Shown here: positions 34,820 through 46,912 of the stretch, piece by piece
Layout of the letters: each line of letters opens with the position of its first letter
Position numbering within the stretch: position 1 is the first letter of the stretch
Assembly: GCA_948356915.1 (NCBI GenBank)
Contig: CAOJCG010000002.1
Span: 1-64,000, forward strand
Direction of reading: 5' to 3'
Source of the DNA: an uncultured Clostridiaceae bacterium
GTDB taxonomy: Bacteria; Bacillota; Clostridia; TANB77; CAG-508
Length of the DNA stretch: 64,000 bases
Translations under genes and position numbers: made by a program
The notes under the pieces: model-generated
Databases searched by the model: none
What the model was told of the DNA's origin: nothing
What the model saw: only the letters and a program-made list of their open reading frames with translations

Positions 34820-35097
34820 TATTTATCTAACTCCTCAAACATTTCATCTACACTATCAAAAGATTTACTTAAATTTTTCCCATTTTTTACATCTTCTATT
34901 GCTTGTATAGTTTCTTTATTAAATCTAGGTTTTCTAATTTCAAATGGAATACCTTCATTTAATATAACTTGATTTAAAAATACATTAATAGCCTCTGTAA
35001 TAGATAAACCTAAATCATTTAATGTTTCTTCTGCCCTTTGTTTAACAGTGGGTTCTACTCTTATATGCAAAGTATCTGTTTTAGCCATAATATGCAC
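34819..35097 (-). CDS. RelB/DinJ-family antitoxin
   Basis: MAKTDTLHIRVEPTVKQRAEETLNDLGLSITEAINVFLNQVILNEGIPFEI. Confidence 0.93.
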   Translation of the reverse strand: MHIMAKTDTLHIRVEPTVKQRAEETLNDLGLSITEAINVFLNQVILNEGIPFEIRKPRFNKETIQAIEDVKNGKNLSKSFDSVDEMFEELDK

Positions 35098-35211
35098 CTC
35101 CTATACTCTATTATATGTATTGTATCACATTTTATACACAAATTCAATACATTTGCTATAGAGTTATAAAAGTTTTGTCACTAGAACATATATAAATGTT
35201 CCTATATGTTT

Positions 35212-35724
35212 TTATCCAAAATTTATTAGTAATATTAATGCACTAATTACCATTGCCATCGACATTTCTGGGTCTGATATTATTTGTCTTTCTTCGGTGT
35301 TTTGTGGTAATTCATTTACTATTTCTATTTGTGCTTTATCTACTCTACTATAATTAAATCTGACTTCAAATTCTTTTTCTTCATTAGTTTGCATTTCATC
35401 TATTTTTATGTATTTTGTTCCCATTAATACATCGTTTTTTGAGTAGCAATCTATTTTTATATATTTATTTTCTATTTTGTTTTGCGTATTGTTTTTTACC
35501 CAGCATTTTGCAATACCATTTATTGATGTTGCTTGGACTTCGGCTGTTGTAATTAATGATGATTTTCCTTCTACTGGTTTATATTTATATGTTGTGTTTA
35601 TTGCTATATATATCATTATTTGCGAAAATATAAAAAATGCTATTACCCAAATTCCATATGTAAAAAGCCTTTTCATTCTTGCCATATTAAAATCCATTCC
35701 TTTCTCTTTTTGCTTTGAAGGCAC
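35212..35724 (-). CDS. FxLYD-like membrane-anchored hypothetical protein
   Basis: N-terminal TM, NKYIKIDCYSKNDVLMGTKYIKIDEMQTNEEKEFEVRF. Confidence 0.55.
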   Translation of the reverse strand: MPSKQKEKGMDFNMARMKRLFTYGIWVIAFFIFSQIMIYIAINTTYKYKPVEGKSSLITTAEVQATSINGIAKCWVKNNTQNKIENKYIKIDCYSKNDVLMGTKYIKIDEMQTNEEKEFEVRFNYSRVDKAQIEIVNELPQNTEERQIISDPEMSMAMVISALILLINFG

Positions 35725-35781
35725 ACATAGTAACGAAAGATTTTTTATTTCTTTCAGACTAATTCTCCATTTCTTATTTAA

Positions 35782-36438
35782 TTACATTTTTCTGAATACT
35801 CCTGCTACTTTTCCTAGTATTTCACAGTTTGGTACTATTATTGGATCCATTGTGCTGTTTTCTGGTTGCAGTCTTATGTGGTCTTTTTCTTTATAGAATG
35901 TTTTTACTGTTGCTTCTTCTCCTATTAGTGCTACTACTATTTCACCATTATTTGCTGTGTTTTGTTTTTTTACTAGTATATAGTCGCCATTTAATATTCC
36001 TGCTTCTATCATACTTTCTCCACGTACTGTAAGCATAAAGCTTTCACTATTTCCTACAAAGTCTATTGGTATTGGGAATGTGTCTGTTACATTTTCTACT
36101 GCTAATATTGGCTCTCCTGCTGTGATTTTTCCTATTACTGGAACTTCTACCATTTCTCTTCCTGTATAATAGTTTTTATTTTCTTTTGTTATTTCTTTGT
36201 TGTCTGCTCCTTTTAGTAACCTTAATGTTCTTCCTTTTTGGTTTTCTTTTTTGATATAGCCTTTTTCAGTTAATTTTGCTAAATAGCTATGTACTGTTGC
36301 GGTTGAACTTAAGTCTACTGCTTTTCCTATTTCCCTTACTGATGGTGGGTATCCTTTTGTTTCTACTTGTTTTTGTATAAATTTTAATATTGCTTTTTCT
36401 CTTTTATTTAATTCCATAGGGTCTTTTTTTGTTCTCAT
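35782..36438 (-). CDS. lexA: LexA repressor
   Basis: GYPPSVREIGKAVDLSSTATVHSYL; VPVIGKITAGEPI; RGESMIEAGILNGDYI. Confidence 0.96.
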   Translation of the reverse strand: MRTKKDPMELNKREKAILKFIQKQVETKGYPPSVREIGKAVDLSSTATVHSYLAKLTEKGYIKKENQKGRTLRLLKGADNKEITKENKNYYTGREMVEVPVIGKITAGEPILAVENVTDTFPIPIDFVGNSESFMLTVRGESMIEAGILNGDYILVKKQNTANNGEIVVALIGEEATVKTFYKEKDHIRLQPENSTMDPIIVPNCEILGKVAGVFRKM

Positions 36439-36535
36439 TTACATCACTCCTAATTTTTTATTTTTTATATCATATCACACAAACAAAAGAATGTCAAACA
36501 AAAGTTTTAAATTTGTTTGACATTTTTTAATTATG

Positions 36536-37222
36536 TTATAAGCTACTTATTAAATTATTGTACTCGTCTACTAATTTTTGAGTTTCAAATTCTATTTCTC
36601 CATTATCGTTTACATTCCATTTATTTTTGTTTTCTACTAATAAATTGATTATTTTTTCTTCTACTTCTAATCTATTGTTTATTGCTTTGCTTGCTTCCTC
36701 TAGTTCACTTACTACTTCTTGTAAGTCTTCTTTTATTTCGTTTCCTAACATTATTTCTTTGTATAACTCTACATAGCTTTCTTCTAGTTGTTTTTCTTTT
36801 ACCCCTTCCATCATTTTTTCTTCTGAACTCATTTCTATTAGTTTATTAATTTTTTCGTTGAAGTCTGTTTTTGTTTTTGTTATATATTCTTTTGTTTTTA
36901 CAAATTCTTTACCATCATTTTTATAGTTTTCTGCTGTTAGTATTTTACCCATTTGGTCATCTTGCAATATATCCATTAATTCTTTACATGTGGTTCCATA
37001 TGTGTTCATATATTCTTTCATAGTTTTTTCTACTACTCCATAGTCACCTTTTGTTTTTATTTCCATATCAATACTATCTTTTGTTATGTCTAGTTTTCCT
37101 ATTGCGTCAGCTTCTTTTCTTAATGTTATTTCTTGCATTAAGCTTGATGCTAACATGTATCCTACTACTCCTACTATTGCTAATACTATTATTATAGCTA
37201 CTAAAATTATTTTCTTTTTCAT
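36536..37222 (-). CDS. hypothetical membrane-anchored protein
   Basis: Intact 228-aa ORF with N-terminal TM. Confidence 0.6.
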   Translation of the reverse strand: MKKKIILVAIIIVLAIVGVVGYMLASSLMQEITLRKEADAIGKLDITKDSIDMEIKTKGDYGVVEKTMKEYMNTYGTTCKELMDILQDDQMGKILTAENYKNDGKEFVKTKEYITKTKTDFNEKINKLIEMSSEEKMMEGVKEKQLEESYVELYKEIMLGNEIKEDLQEVVSELEEASKAINNRLEVEEKIINLLVENKNKWNVNDNGEIEFETQKLVDEYNNLISSL

Positions 37223-37242
37223 TTTTTTATTCCTCCTTAATT

Positions 37243-38527
<1,285 letters not shown>

Positions 38528-38529
38528 TT

Positions 38530-39057
38530 CTATAAAATATATTCTTTAATTTCACAATTTTTTAATCCTAAGTTTAAAAATCTTCCATCTTCTGGTATTC
38601 CATTAAAATATCCATAAAATGCTTTTGATACTCCACTATGAGCTACTATTAATATTTTATCATATTTTTTTGTTTTCAATTCATCTAAAAATCCATATAC
38701 TCTCTCAAAAAATAATTTTATATTTTCTGATGTTCCATATTGTATGGTTGTATAATAGTTCCAATATTCTTCTCTATTTGTTACTTCCAGTGGCTTTCCA
38801 CTTAAATCTCCCACATATCGTTCTATTATTCTGTCATCATAAATAATTTTATTATTATTTATATTTAGTATATCTGCTGTATGCTTTGCTCTAACTAGTG
38901 GTGATGAAATAATAACATCAAATTTCATATTTTTAATTTTATCTTTTAATTCTTCTGCTTGAACTATTCCTAGCTCTGTCAAGTCTTCATCTTCTGCATT
39001 GTATTGTTTTAATGCATTGTGAAGCACTTGTCCATGTCTTACAATGTAAACTTTCAT
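38530..39057 (-). CDS. histidine phosphatase family protein
   Basis: [10 protein letters not shown]; paralogue of 39072-39602. Confidence 0.92.
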   Translation of the reverse strand: MKVYIVRHGQVLHNALKQYNAEDEDLTELGIVQAEELKDKIKNMKFDVIISSPLVRAKHTADILNINNNKIIYDDRIIERYVGDLSGKPLEVTNREEYWNYYTTIQYGTSENIKLFFERVYGFLDELKTKKYDKILIVAHSGVSKAFYGYFNGIPEDGRFLNLGLKNCEIKEYIL

Positions 39058-39071
39058 TTTCCTCTCCTATT

Positions 39072-39602
39072 TTATAAAATGTATTGTTTAATTTCACAAT
39101 TTTTTAGTCCTAAGTTGAAAAAGCTTCCGTCTTCTGGTATACCATTAAAATATCCATAAAACGCTTTTGATACTCCACTATGTGTTACTATTAATACTTT
39201 GTCATAATTTTTAGTTTTCAATTCTTCTAAAAAACTAAATACTCTTTCAAAAAAGTTCTTAATATTTTCAGCATTTCCATGGTCTTTAATAGAAAAATAA
39301 TTCCAATAATCCATTCTATATATATTGTCTTCTACTGGCTGTCCACTTAGCTTTCCACAATTTCTTTCACATAATCTTTCGTCAATTATAACCTTTTTAT
39401 TATTTGTATTCAATATTTCAGCAGTATGTATTGCTCTTAAATAGGGTGAAACATATATAATGTCAAAATTTATATTTTTAATTATTTTACTTAATTCTTT
39501 TGCTTGCTTTATTCCAAGTTCTGTTAAATCTTCAAATGGATTTGTATGCTTTTTTAATACATTACTAAGAATTTGACCATGTCTAACTATATATACTTTC
39601 AT
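39072..39602 (-). CDS. histidine phosphatase family protein
   Basis: [31 protein letters not shown]. Confidence 0.92.
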   Translation of the reverse strand: MKVYIVRHGQILSNVLKKHTNPFEDLTELGIKQAKELSKIIKNINFDIIYVSPYLRAIHTAEILNTNNKKVIIDERLCERNCGKLSGQPVEDNIYRMDYWNYFSIKDHGNAENIKNFFERVFSFLEELKTKNYDKVLIVTHSGVSKAFYGYFNGIPEDGSFFNLGLKNCEIKQYIL

Positions 39603-39804
39603 TTTTACTTTCCTTATATTTTGTTCAAGTAATTTCATTGGAGTGCGGTTGATTGACTTTGCATAACTTATCTCCAACTCGTTAATCACTCGAAGAGCTA
39701 AGAAACTAATCACCCCTACATATTTTTTAGTTAAATGCTAGAAATCAAATTTTGACTACTTTTTCGAATAAGTTGCCAAATTTCCAACTTTCAACCTCCA
39801 ACTT

Positions 39805-40818
39805 CTAATTAAAATAATCTAACTTCATTGCTTCTTTTACTTTTTTCATTGTTTCTTTTGCTACTTGCTGTGCTTTTTTTGTTCCTTCAATTAGAATTTT
39901 ATCTACTTCTTCTGGATGCTCCTCATAGTATGCTCTTTTTTCTCTTATTGGTTTTAGTGTTTCTGATATATTTTTTGCAAGTTGTCTTTTACAAGCTACA
40001 CAGCCTCTCGCTCCTTCCCTGCATTCTTCACATACTGTTTTTACTTCATCTTGTGTACTAAATAATTTGTGGTAGTATGATACCATACATATATCAGGAT
40101 TTCCTTTATCATCTTTTTTTATTCTTCCTGGGTCTGTTATTGCACTCATTACTTTTTTTGTTATCTCTTCTTCACTATCTGATAAGTATATTGCATTTCC
40201 TAAAGATTTTCCCATTTTTTCGTTTCCGTCTAGTCCTTTTATTCTTTTTCCACTTGATAATACTGGCTCTGGCTCTACTAAAACTTCTCCATATATACTA
40301 TTGAATTTTCTTACTATTTCTCTACATTGTTCTATTAGTGGAAGTTGGTCTTCTCCTACTGGTATTAACGCTCCTTCGAAACACGTTATATCTGCTGCTT
40401 GGCTTACTGGGTAACCTAAGAAACCATATGTTACACTTTCTCCAAATAATTCTTTTTTTTGGGCTATTTCAGTTTTTACTGTTGGGTTTCTTTGAAGCCT
40501 TGCTATAGTTACTAAGTTTGAATAAAACACTGTAAGTTCTGCAACTTCTGGTATCATAGATTGTATATATATTGTTGTTTTTTTAGGGTCTATTCCACAT
40601 GCTAAATAATCCATAGCTACTTGCCTTACATTTTTATGTACTTTTTCTGGATTGTTAAAATTATCTGTTAATGCTTGCACATCTGCTATTAGTATGTATG
40701 GGTCATATTCACCTGAATTTTGCATTTCTACTCTTGTTTTTAATGAACCGAAGTAATGACCTATGTGCAATTTTCCTGTTGGTCTATCTCCGGTTAATAT
40801 TCTTTTTTTCTCTGACAT
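39805..40818 (-). CDS. trpS: tryptophanyl-tRNA synthetase
   Basis: TGDRPTGKLHIGHYFGSL, EKMGKSLGNAI. Confidence 0.97.
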   Translation of the reverse strand: MSEKKRILTGDRPTGKLHIGHYFGSLKTRVEMQNSGEYDPYILIADVQALTDNFNNPEKVHKNVRQVAMDYLACGIDPKKTTIYIQSMIPEVAELTVFYSNLVTIARLQRNPTVKTEIAQKKELFGESVTYGFLGYPVSQAADITCFEGALIPVGEDQLPLIEQCREIVRKFNSIYGEVLVEPEPVLSSGKRIKGLDGNEKMGKSLGNAIYLSDSEEEITKKVMSAITDPGRIKKDDKGNPDICMVSYYHKLFSTQDEVKTVCEECREGARGCVACKRQLAKNISETLKPIREKRAYYEEHPEEVDKILIEGTKKAQQVAKETMKKVKEAMKLDYFN

Positions 40819-40833
40819 TTATTTTCCTCCATT

Positions 40834-41244
40834 TTATAATATTTGTTCAAATTTCTCTTCTAGCTTTTTAAATTCTATTATATATTTATTTTTTATATCA
40901 TTATATATTCTTCTTGATGTTTGTTCATTATATAAGTGTGAAAGTTCATTTCTTGATAGCATAATTTGTATCCATATTTCTCCATCTTCAATTATTCCTT
41001 GTTTGAATGCTTGTTGTATATTTTCTCTAGGACTTCCTGTGTTCTTAGTTATTCCCATATATTCTAAGTAATCTTTTATAGTTTTCCATGCAAGCTCAAA
41101 AGTGAATTCAAATCTATATAGTGCTCCATCTATAATAATTTGCTTTGCATTTTCTGTTAGTTCTTCTATATCCTCTGTTAAAGCTTCTTCTAATTTAGTT
41201 AAAGCATTTTTATAATCTTTTTGTCTTTCTACAAATCTACTCAT
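40834..41244 (-). CDS. HI0074-family nucleotidyltransferase substrate-binding (HEPN-like) protein
   Basis: FEFTFELAWKTIKDYLEYMGI, SPRENIQQAFKQGII, MLSRNELSHLYNE. Confidence 0.9.
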   Translation of the reverse strand: MSRFVERQKDYKNALTKLEEALTEDIEELTENAKQIIIDGALYRFEFTFELAWKTIKDYLEYMGITKNTGSPRENIQQAFKQGIIEDGEIWIQIMLSRNELSHLYNEQTSRRIYNDIKNKYIIEFKKLEEKFEQIL

Positions 41245-41531
41245 ATTCTTTTACCATCTCTTTCTATTGAATCTAAAAGCTCCTTTTTAGTTACATCTTC
41301 TATGAAAATTAAATCTATCATATACGGAATTTCCAATAAGTCAAATTCATTTTTTATATTAAACTTTTCTTTATCATCTAAACAATTATATATAGCTATA
41401 TCTATGTCTGAACTTTTCTTATAGTCTTCTCTAGCTCTTGAGCCAAATATTTTAAATTCACAATTATTATATCGTTTCATTATTTCTTTTATTTTATTAT
41501 ATATTTCATCAGATAATCCATATTTTGTCAT
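41241..41531 (-). CDS. MNT-family nucleotidyltransferase
   Basis: KIFGSRAREDYKKSSDIDIAI. Confidence 0.92.
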   Translation of the reverse strand: MTKYGLSDEIYNKIKEIMKRYNNCEFKIFGSRAREDYKKSSDIDIAIYNCLDDKEKFNIKNEFDLLEIPYMIDLIFIEDVTKKELLDSIERDGKRI

Positions 41532-41667
41532 ATTTTACCTCTTTTTCTTCCTAATATATTATAACTAATTATTGTGTTTTTTACAAGTATATTTAGGAAA
41601 GAAAGTGAACGCAAAAATAGAGCCGATTTCGACTCTATTTTGCTACTCATTTTGCAGTGGTTATTTG

Positions 41668-42077
41668 TTACTTCGCAAGTCTGCCCAGCATCCCACTCAA
41701 CTTATCAACCTCTTCCTGCACTGCTTCGGCATAGTTAAAGTCGTCTACTGCTGTGCTCAATGACATCTTTGCATCTTCCATCCGCCGATTCTCATCTGCG
41801 ATCTGGTCAACAACAGTTGCATATTTGCCGTAGCTATCTGCTACCTGCCGTGCTTCTTCTGCGCTAATGCCAAAGAACTTGGATCTGATCCATCTTTTGA
41901 GCGAAAATGACTGTTTGATGCTCTTCTTTTCCGCTTTTGATGCCACCTGCTCGCTACTCACGTTACTGATTTCCTGTTCGTAAGTATCTACGCGCTCTCT
42001 TGCCTGCTCTACACAAGCCCGTACATCCTCACTCAGTCCGTTTAACATTTTCACATGCAATTTCATATCTGCCATAA
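41668..42077 (-). CDS. hypothetical protein with atypical codon usage (four in-frame CGG codons)
   Basis: MADMKLHVKMLNG start after ggaggaaag; GC-richer codons than neighbours. Confidence 0.7.
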
Positions 42078-42184
42078 TCTTTCCTCCTGTTCGGTTGAAT
42101 ATTTTAACTGTTCCTATGTTTTTAGTATAACACATGTTTCCATAAATTGTAATAGTTTTATGTAAAATTTATCAAACTCTTTTT

Positions 42185-42829
42185 TTATTCATAGCAAAAT
42201 GCCTTTAACTTCATTTTATATTTTTTATTTTGTGCTATTACTAAATACCATAAATATGCTAGTATTAATAGTATTGCTACATTTCTTATGTACAAAATTG
42301 TAATACTACATATACCTGTTAATATACAAATTGTAATTTTTGATATTTGGTTTGTATATTCATATGATTTTTTTAATCCTACTGTTATATGTAGAATATT
42401 TTTAATAGCTCTTCCTCCATCTAAAGGATATATAGGTATTAAATTAAATATTCCTATTAAGATGTTTGCATATATTACTAAATTTCTTTCTATCCCAAAT
42501 AAGTTTTTATTTATTATTAAAAATATTACAGTTATTATGAAATTAGTGAGTGGCCCTGCTAAAGCAATAATTAGTTTTTTTACTGCTAACATATTTGCTT
42601 TTTTTACTTTTTTATTATAGTCTTCACATTTAATTTCAAAACCTACTGATACTCCATATGGCATTATTTCTAGTTTTGTGGGTTTAAAACCTAATAATAT
42701 TCCAATTAACATATGGCCTAATTCGTGTATTAATGCAAACAACATTAATATTCCATATATTTTTATTTGATTTGTTAATAAAAATATTAAAACAAATATA
42801 AATATTTTCAAATGTATTCGTATTCTCAT
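42185..42829 (-). CDS. spoIVFB: site-2 protease, SpoIVFB-like M50 peptidase
   Basis: ALIHELGHMLIGILLGFKPTKLEIMPYG; NLIPIYPLDGGRAIKNIL. Confidence 0.85.
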   Translation of the reverse strand: MRIRIHLKIFIFVLIFLLTNQIKIYGILMLFALIHELGHMLIGILLGFKPTKLEIMPYGVSVGFEIKCEDYNKKVKKANMLAVKKLIIALAGPLTNFIITVIFLIINKNLFGIERNLVIYANILIGIFNLIPIYPLDGGRAIKNILHITVGLKKSYEYTNQISKITICILTGICSITILYIRNVAILLILAYLWYLVIAQNKKYKMKLKAFCYE

Positions 42830-42843
42830 CTTTGCTCCTTTAT

Positions 42844-43845
42844 TTATGCAAATGTCATTACATATTCAGGGTTTACTTTTCTACCTGCCTTTCGTATTTC
42901 AAAATGAAGATGTGGGCCTGTTGCATTTCCTGTTTGACCTACTTCACCTATTTTTTGGCCTTGAGTTATTGTATCACCTTTTTTTACATATAAAGTTTTA
43001 CAGTGTGCATATATGGTTAAAACGTCTCCTTCTTGTATATATATATGATTTCCAAATGAGCCCTCTCCAGATGCTTCTATAACTGTTCCAGACATTGCAG
43101 CAACAAATACGGTTCCTTCGTTTGCTCCTATGTCAATTCCTCCATGGTTTGATGAAACTATTTCATTTCCTTCTCTTGGTCCATATCTTGATGTTATAGT
43201 AGCTACTAGTGGAACTATTAAATTATGATTTTGTTTTATATCATTTGCATCTATCTCCATTTGTGATAATTGAACTGTTACCTCTGGAGCTGATGCCTCA
43301 GTAACTTCTTCATTATTTGCAATTGTATTTTGCAGTTCTTCGTGGTCGTCTCCCCCACCTATTCCACCTGTTTGTTCATTTACTGTACTATTTTCTTGTA
43401 CTACATTTGTATTTTCACTATTTTGATTGTTTTCTTCTTTATTTTCTTCATTAGTAGAAGGAAGTATAAATTGTGACTTTAAATTATTATTATAATATTC
43501 TATCGCCGTATTATATATATTTCCAAAGTTTATATCGTATGATAGAAATTCTCTAGTTTTGGTCATAAAGTCTTCTGAAAATATATAATTTGAATTTTTC
43601 ACTAAATAGAAAATAAAATAAATAACAAAACAAATTGCTACTTGTAATATTAATTTTTTATATAACTTATATTTATCTGGAAAAGTTTCATTTTTATTAT
43701 ATGTATTTACCCTTGAACTAGGCAGTCTAACTCCTGTTTGCATTCTTCTTCTATTGTAAATTTCCTCTGCTCGTCTAATTCTTTCTTCTGAACTTATTAC
43801 TCTTTCCACTAACTTAAACACCTCTTTTTTCATTTGCAAATGCAT
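42844..43845 (-). CDS. M23 peptidase-domain protein, SpoIVFA-like
   Basis: LytM domain SRYGPREGNEIVSSNHGGIDIGANEGT, GNATGPHLHFEIRKAG; upstream of spoIVFB-like gene. Confidence 0.85.
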   Translation of the reverse strand: MHLQMKKEVFKLVERVISSEERIRRAEEIYNRRRMQTGVRLPSSRVNTYNKNETFPDKYKLYKKLILQVAICFVIYFIFYLVKNSNYIFSEDFMTKTREFLSYDINFGNIYNTAIEYYNNNLKSQFILPSTNEENKEENNQNSENTNVVQENSTVNEQTGGIGGGDDHEELQNTIANNEEVTEASAPEVTVQLSQMEIDANDIKQNHNLIVPLVATITSRYGPREGNEIVSSNHGGIDIGANEGTVFVAAMSGTVIEASGEGSFGNHIYIQEGDVLTIYAHCKTLYVKKGDTITQGQKIGEVGQTGNATGPHLHFEIRKAGRKVNPEYVMTFA

Positions 43846-43914
43846 TTGTTAATTTATATTCTTAATTGATTTTTTTATTCCATATATTCTTAGAAATTTC
43901 ATTTATCAGCTAAA

Positions 43915-43985
43915 TCAACCAAAAGGGACGTGGGAAAATCAAAAATTTTTTTGATTTTCCCACGTCCCTTTTGGTTGATTTTTGA
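43915..43985. terminator. perfect inverted repeat (aaccaaaagggacgtgggaaaatc)
   Basis: aatcaaccaaaagggacgtgggaaaatcaaaaa mirrored by tttttgattttcccacgtcccttttggttgatt. Confidence 0.7.
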
Positions 43986-43989
43986 TTGA

Positions 43990-44361
43990 TTATCTTATTA
44001 AAAGTCCAACTGTACTTAGAAAAGCAAACATTCCGAAAAATATAGTTGCATATTTTAGTTTTTTGCATTTTTCTTCTAGTTTTATTTTTTCTTTGCTTAC
44101 TTTAAATTCTTTTCTTTCTATTTTTGATATATATTCTGATACTATGTTTTCTGCTTCTTTTATTACATAGTCTTTATTATTTTTTACTTTTTCTTTATTT
44201 TCTCCTTTTTTGTTTCCCGCCAATTCTTCTTTATGTACTTTTACATTATCTTTTAGCACTACAAATGCTTCTTCTATTAAATTTGAAGGTAAATTTTTTA
44301 GTACTACCATATTTTTCATATTTTGTATATCCATATAAATTCCTCCTATGTTATAATTCAT
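43990..44361 (-). CDS. hypothetical protein
   Basis: Intact ORF, C-terminal TM. Confidence 0.55.
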   Translation of the reverse strand: MNYNIGGIYMDIQNMKNMVVLKNLPSNLIEEAFVVLKDNVKVHKEELAGNKKGENKEKVKNNKDYVIKEAENIVSEYISKIERKEFKVSKEKIKLEEKCKKLKYATIFFGMFAFLSTVGLLIR

Positions 44362-44397
44362 TTATATAGATTTTTTCCACTTTTTCTTTGTTTATAC

Positions 44398-44952
44398 TTA
44401 CATTTTTATGATTGTTTCAAATATTCCCTCTGATACTATATCTGCTAACCTCATTACTCCATTTAGTGATATATTTTGTAGTGCTTTAAAGTTACATTTG
44501 GCTATTTTATAGTCTTTTGCTACTACTGATTTTATGCTTATATCTCCTATTTCTATTTTATTTTTTTCTAATCCTTTTCCTAATATTGTTTTACTTTTTT
44601 GTACAAATATTTTTCCTATGTTTTCTTCTTTTGAAAGTGCTGCATCTATTACTATGATTATTGATTTTTTATCTATATTTTGTATTACTCTATTTATATT
44701 TTCATAACTTAAATTTTGACTTAAACTTCCATATACATTTATATTTGAATAATTGCATTCTTTTAATTCTTTGCTTAATTTACTTCCTACTAGTGGTCCA
44801 AAACAGTCTCCTGTGATTCTATCTGTTCCTACACATAAAAATGTTACTTCTATACATTTCTTTTCATTTCTTACTTTATCAAATATATAGCTAAAATCTG
44901 ATACAAATTTTTCTTTTATATCTATATTTTCTATCTCTTCATAATTTAACAT
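44398..44952 (-). CDS. yyaC: YyaC-like spore protein (DUF1256)
   Basis: CVGTDRITGDCFGPLVGSKL; IIVIDAALSKEENIGKIFV. Confidence 0.85.
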   Translation of the reverse strand: MLNYEEIENIDIKEKFVSDFSYIFDKVRNEKKCIEVTFLCVGTDRITGDCFGPLVGSKLSKELKECNYSNINVYGSLSQNLSYENINRVIQNIDKKSIIIVIDAALSKEENIGKIFVQKSKTILGKGLEKNKIEIGDISIKSVVAKDYKIAKCNFKALQNISLNGVMRLADIVSEGIFETIIKM

Positions 44953-45007
44953 TTTTTATCACCTTTGCAATTTTGTATTTGTATATAAATATGCTATTAT
45001 TATATTT

Positions 45008-45256
45008 TTATACTCCTTTTCGTGGACTTATAATTATATTTATATCTTTATTATTCTGATATTTTTTTATAATGTCTTCTGAAAATCCTGCCACTTCATT
45101 TGAAAGTACTATTGTTTTGTAGTTATCATTTACTAATTCTTGCATTTTATTATCTACTTCTTCTGGTCTTTCTATTTTGTACACATCCATTCCTAATCTT
45201 TCAGCTATTCTAAAATCTTTATTGTCTTTTTCATATTTTATCCAAGATATTTTCAT
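45008..45256 (-). CDS. hypothetical protein, possibly V-type ATPase subunit F-like
   Basis: IAERLGMDVYKIERPEEVDNKMQELVNDNYKTIVLSNEVAGF. Confidence 0.45.
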   Translation of the reverse strand: MKISWIKYEKDNKDFRIAERLGMDVYKIERPEEVDNKMQELVNDNYKTIVLSNEVAGFSEDIIKKYQNNKDINIIISPRKGV

Positions 45257-45419
45257 ATTTTATCACCCATTTTTAGTGTTTCTTATTTTTCTAATTTTTA
45301 TGCATAAAAAATGGCGTAAATTACATAAATTTTCTTAGGTATTTTGGACCGATTAATCCCTACAGTTTTAACTTTAAACAGTGTACTTTTCTAGTATATA
45401 AAAAGAAGCAATTTATATT

Positions 45420-45860
45420 ATTGCTTCTTTTTGTCTTTTGGTTTCAATTGGTATTATGCATTCTAATTTTTCTACTCTCTTTTCTAGCTTTTCTATTGTT
45501 TTTGTATTTTTATAATTGGCTTCAAGGAATGATACTGTATTTTCATAAATAATATCAATCTTTTTTTTCCATATGAAAGTTCTATTTTTGCTACTGCCTT
45601 ATTTATTCTATTTACTTCTTCTTTTAAGTTTATAAACTTAGTATCTAGTTCATCTAATTTGATATCTATTTACTTAAATTTAGCTGTAAGTTCTGCCTTC
45701 ATCTTTTTCATTTCAGTTTGCATTACTTTCATATTGCCTTGCATTACTTTTACGTTAGCTTGTATTTCTTTTATATCTTCTTTCATTCCTCTTGTAGTTT
45801 GTAAAAGTTCATTTAATATTTCTTCACTAGTAATTCTATTCTACTTTCTGTATTATTTCT
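45420..45860 (-). pseudogene. degraded coiled-coil protein gene
   Basis: Conceptual EILNELLQTTRGMKEDIKEIQANVKVMQGNMKVMQTEMKKMKAELTAKFK*IDIKLDELDTKF..., in-frame TAA plus a frameshift at an A-run, no CGG. Confidence 0.65.
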
Positions 45861-46005
45861 CCTACTTCTTTTATAACTACTTATTATTCATATTTATTAA
45901 TACTTGCATTTTTTTCTTATGTATTTCTCTAATTCCCCTATGCATATTAAATCACTTTCTATTTACTAGGTCACCTAAAAAATTTTGACAAAATTCTTCA
46001 TTTTT

Positions 46006-46722
46006 TTATATTTTTTCTATTTCTTTTTTAGTCAAATATCTCCATTCCCCAACTTTTAAATCTTTAACATCTAAAAAACCTATCTTTGCCCTATGCAGTG
46101 CTAGTACTTTTTTCCCTACTGCTTCACACATCTTTCTTACTTGTCTATTTTTTCCTTCATGTATTGTTATTTGAATTCTTGAAATATTTTTTTCTTTATC
46201 TATCTTTAGTATTTTTACTTTGGCAGGTTTCGTAATATAGTCCTCTACCTTAACACCATTTTCTAGTTCTTGTATTTGCGCTTTTTCTATTATTCCTCTT
46301 AAAGTTACATTATATGTTTTTTCTATTTCATGTTTTGGATGTGTTACTCTATATATAAAGTCTCCGTCATTTGTTAATATTAGTGCTCCTGAAGTATACA
46401 TGTCTAGCCTTCCTACTGGAAGTAATTTTACTTTTACCCCTTTTATTAAATCAGTAACTATATCTCTATTAAATTGGTCTTTTACTGTTGTTACGTAGCC
46501 TATGGGCTTGTTTAGTAAAACATACACCTTTTCTTCTTCTATTTTTACAAGCTTGCCTTCATATTCTACTTTATTAATAGCAGGATTTATTTTAGTTCCA
46601 AGTTCTGTAACTACTTTTCCATCTACCTTTACTTTACCTTCTAATATTGCCTCTTCTGCTTTTCTTCTTGATAATATTCCATTATTTGCAAGATATTTTT
46701 GAAGTCTTATTTCATCTTCCAT
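46006..46722 (-). CDS. rluB: RluB-family pseudouridine synthase
   Basis: EIRLQKYLANNGILSRRKAEE; LPVGRLDMYTSGALILTNDG. Confidence 0.93.
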   Translation of the reverse strand: MEDEIRLQKYLANNGILSRRKAEEAILEGKVKVDGKVVTELGTKINPAINKVEYEGKLVKIEEEKVYVLLNKPIGYVTTVKDQFNRDIVTDLIKGVKVKLLPVGRLDMYTSGALILTNDGDFIYRVTHPKHEIEKTYNVTLRGIIEKAQIQELENGVKVEDYITKPAKVKILKIDKEKNISRIQITIHEGKNRQVRKMCEAVGKKVLALHRAKIGFLDVKDLKVGEWRYLTKKEIEKI

Positions 46723-46912
46723 ATTTTTCCTTCCCTATACATTTCAAAATTATATTTTCTAATTCAGTTATTTTTATTAAATGTAGGGGCAGCTAGTAGC
46801 TGTCCGCTCTTCGAAGAAATTACCTTAATATTAATATTATGTTTAGGCAATTTCGTTGGAGCTCGGACGACTAATAGTCGCCCCTACAATTCCTTTAATA
46901 TTTAATTTTCTT

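Noticed and set aside
38530-39602. Two adjacent histidine-phosphatase ORFs as a frameshifted single gene
   Set aside because: Both have full-length [10 protein letters not shown]...GIPEDG domains; they are tandem paralogues.
45420-45860. Coiled-coil gene with stop and frameshift as part of the CGG system
   Set aside because: No CGG at the lesions; shift is at an A-run and there is an in-frame TAA, consistent with ordinary decay.
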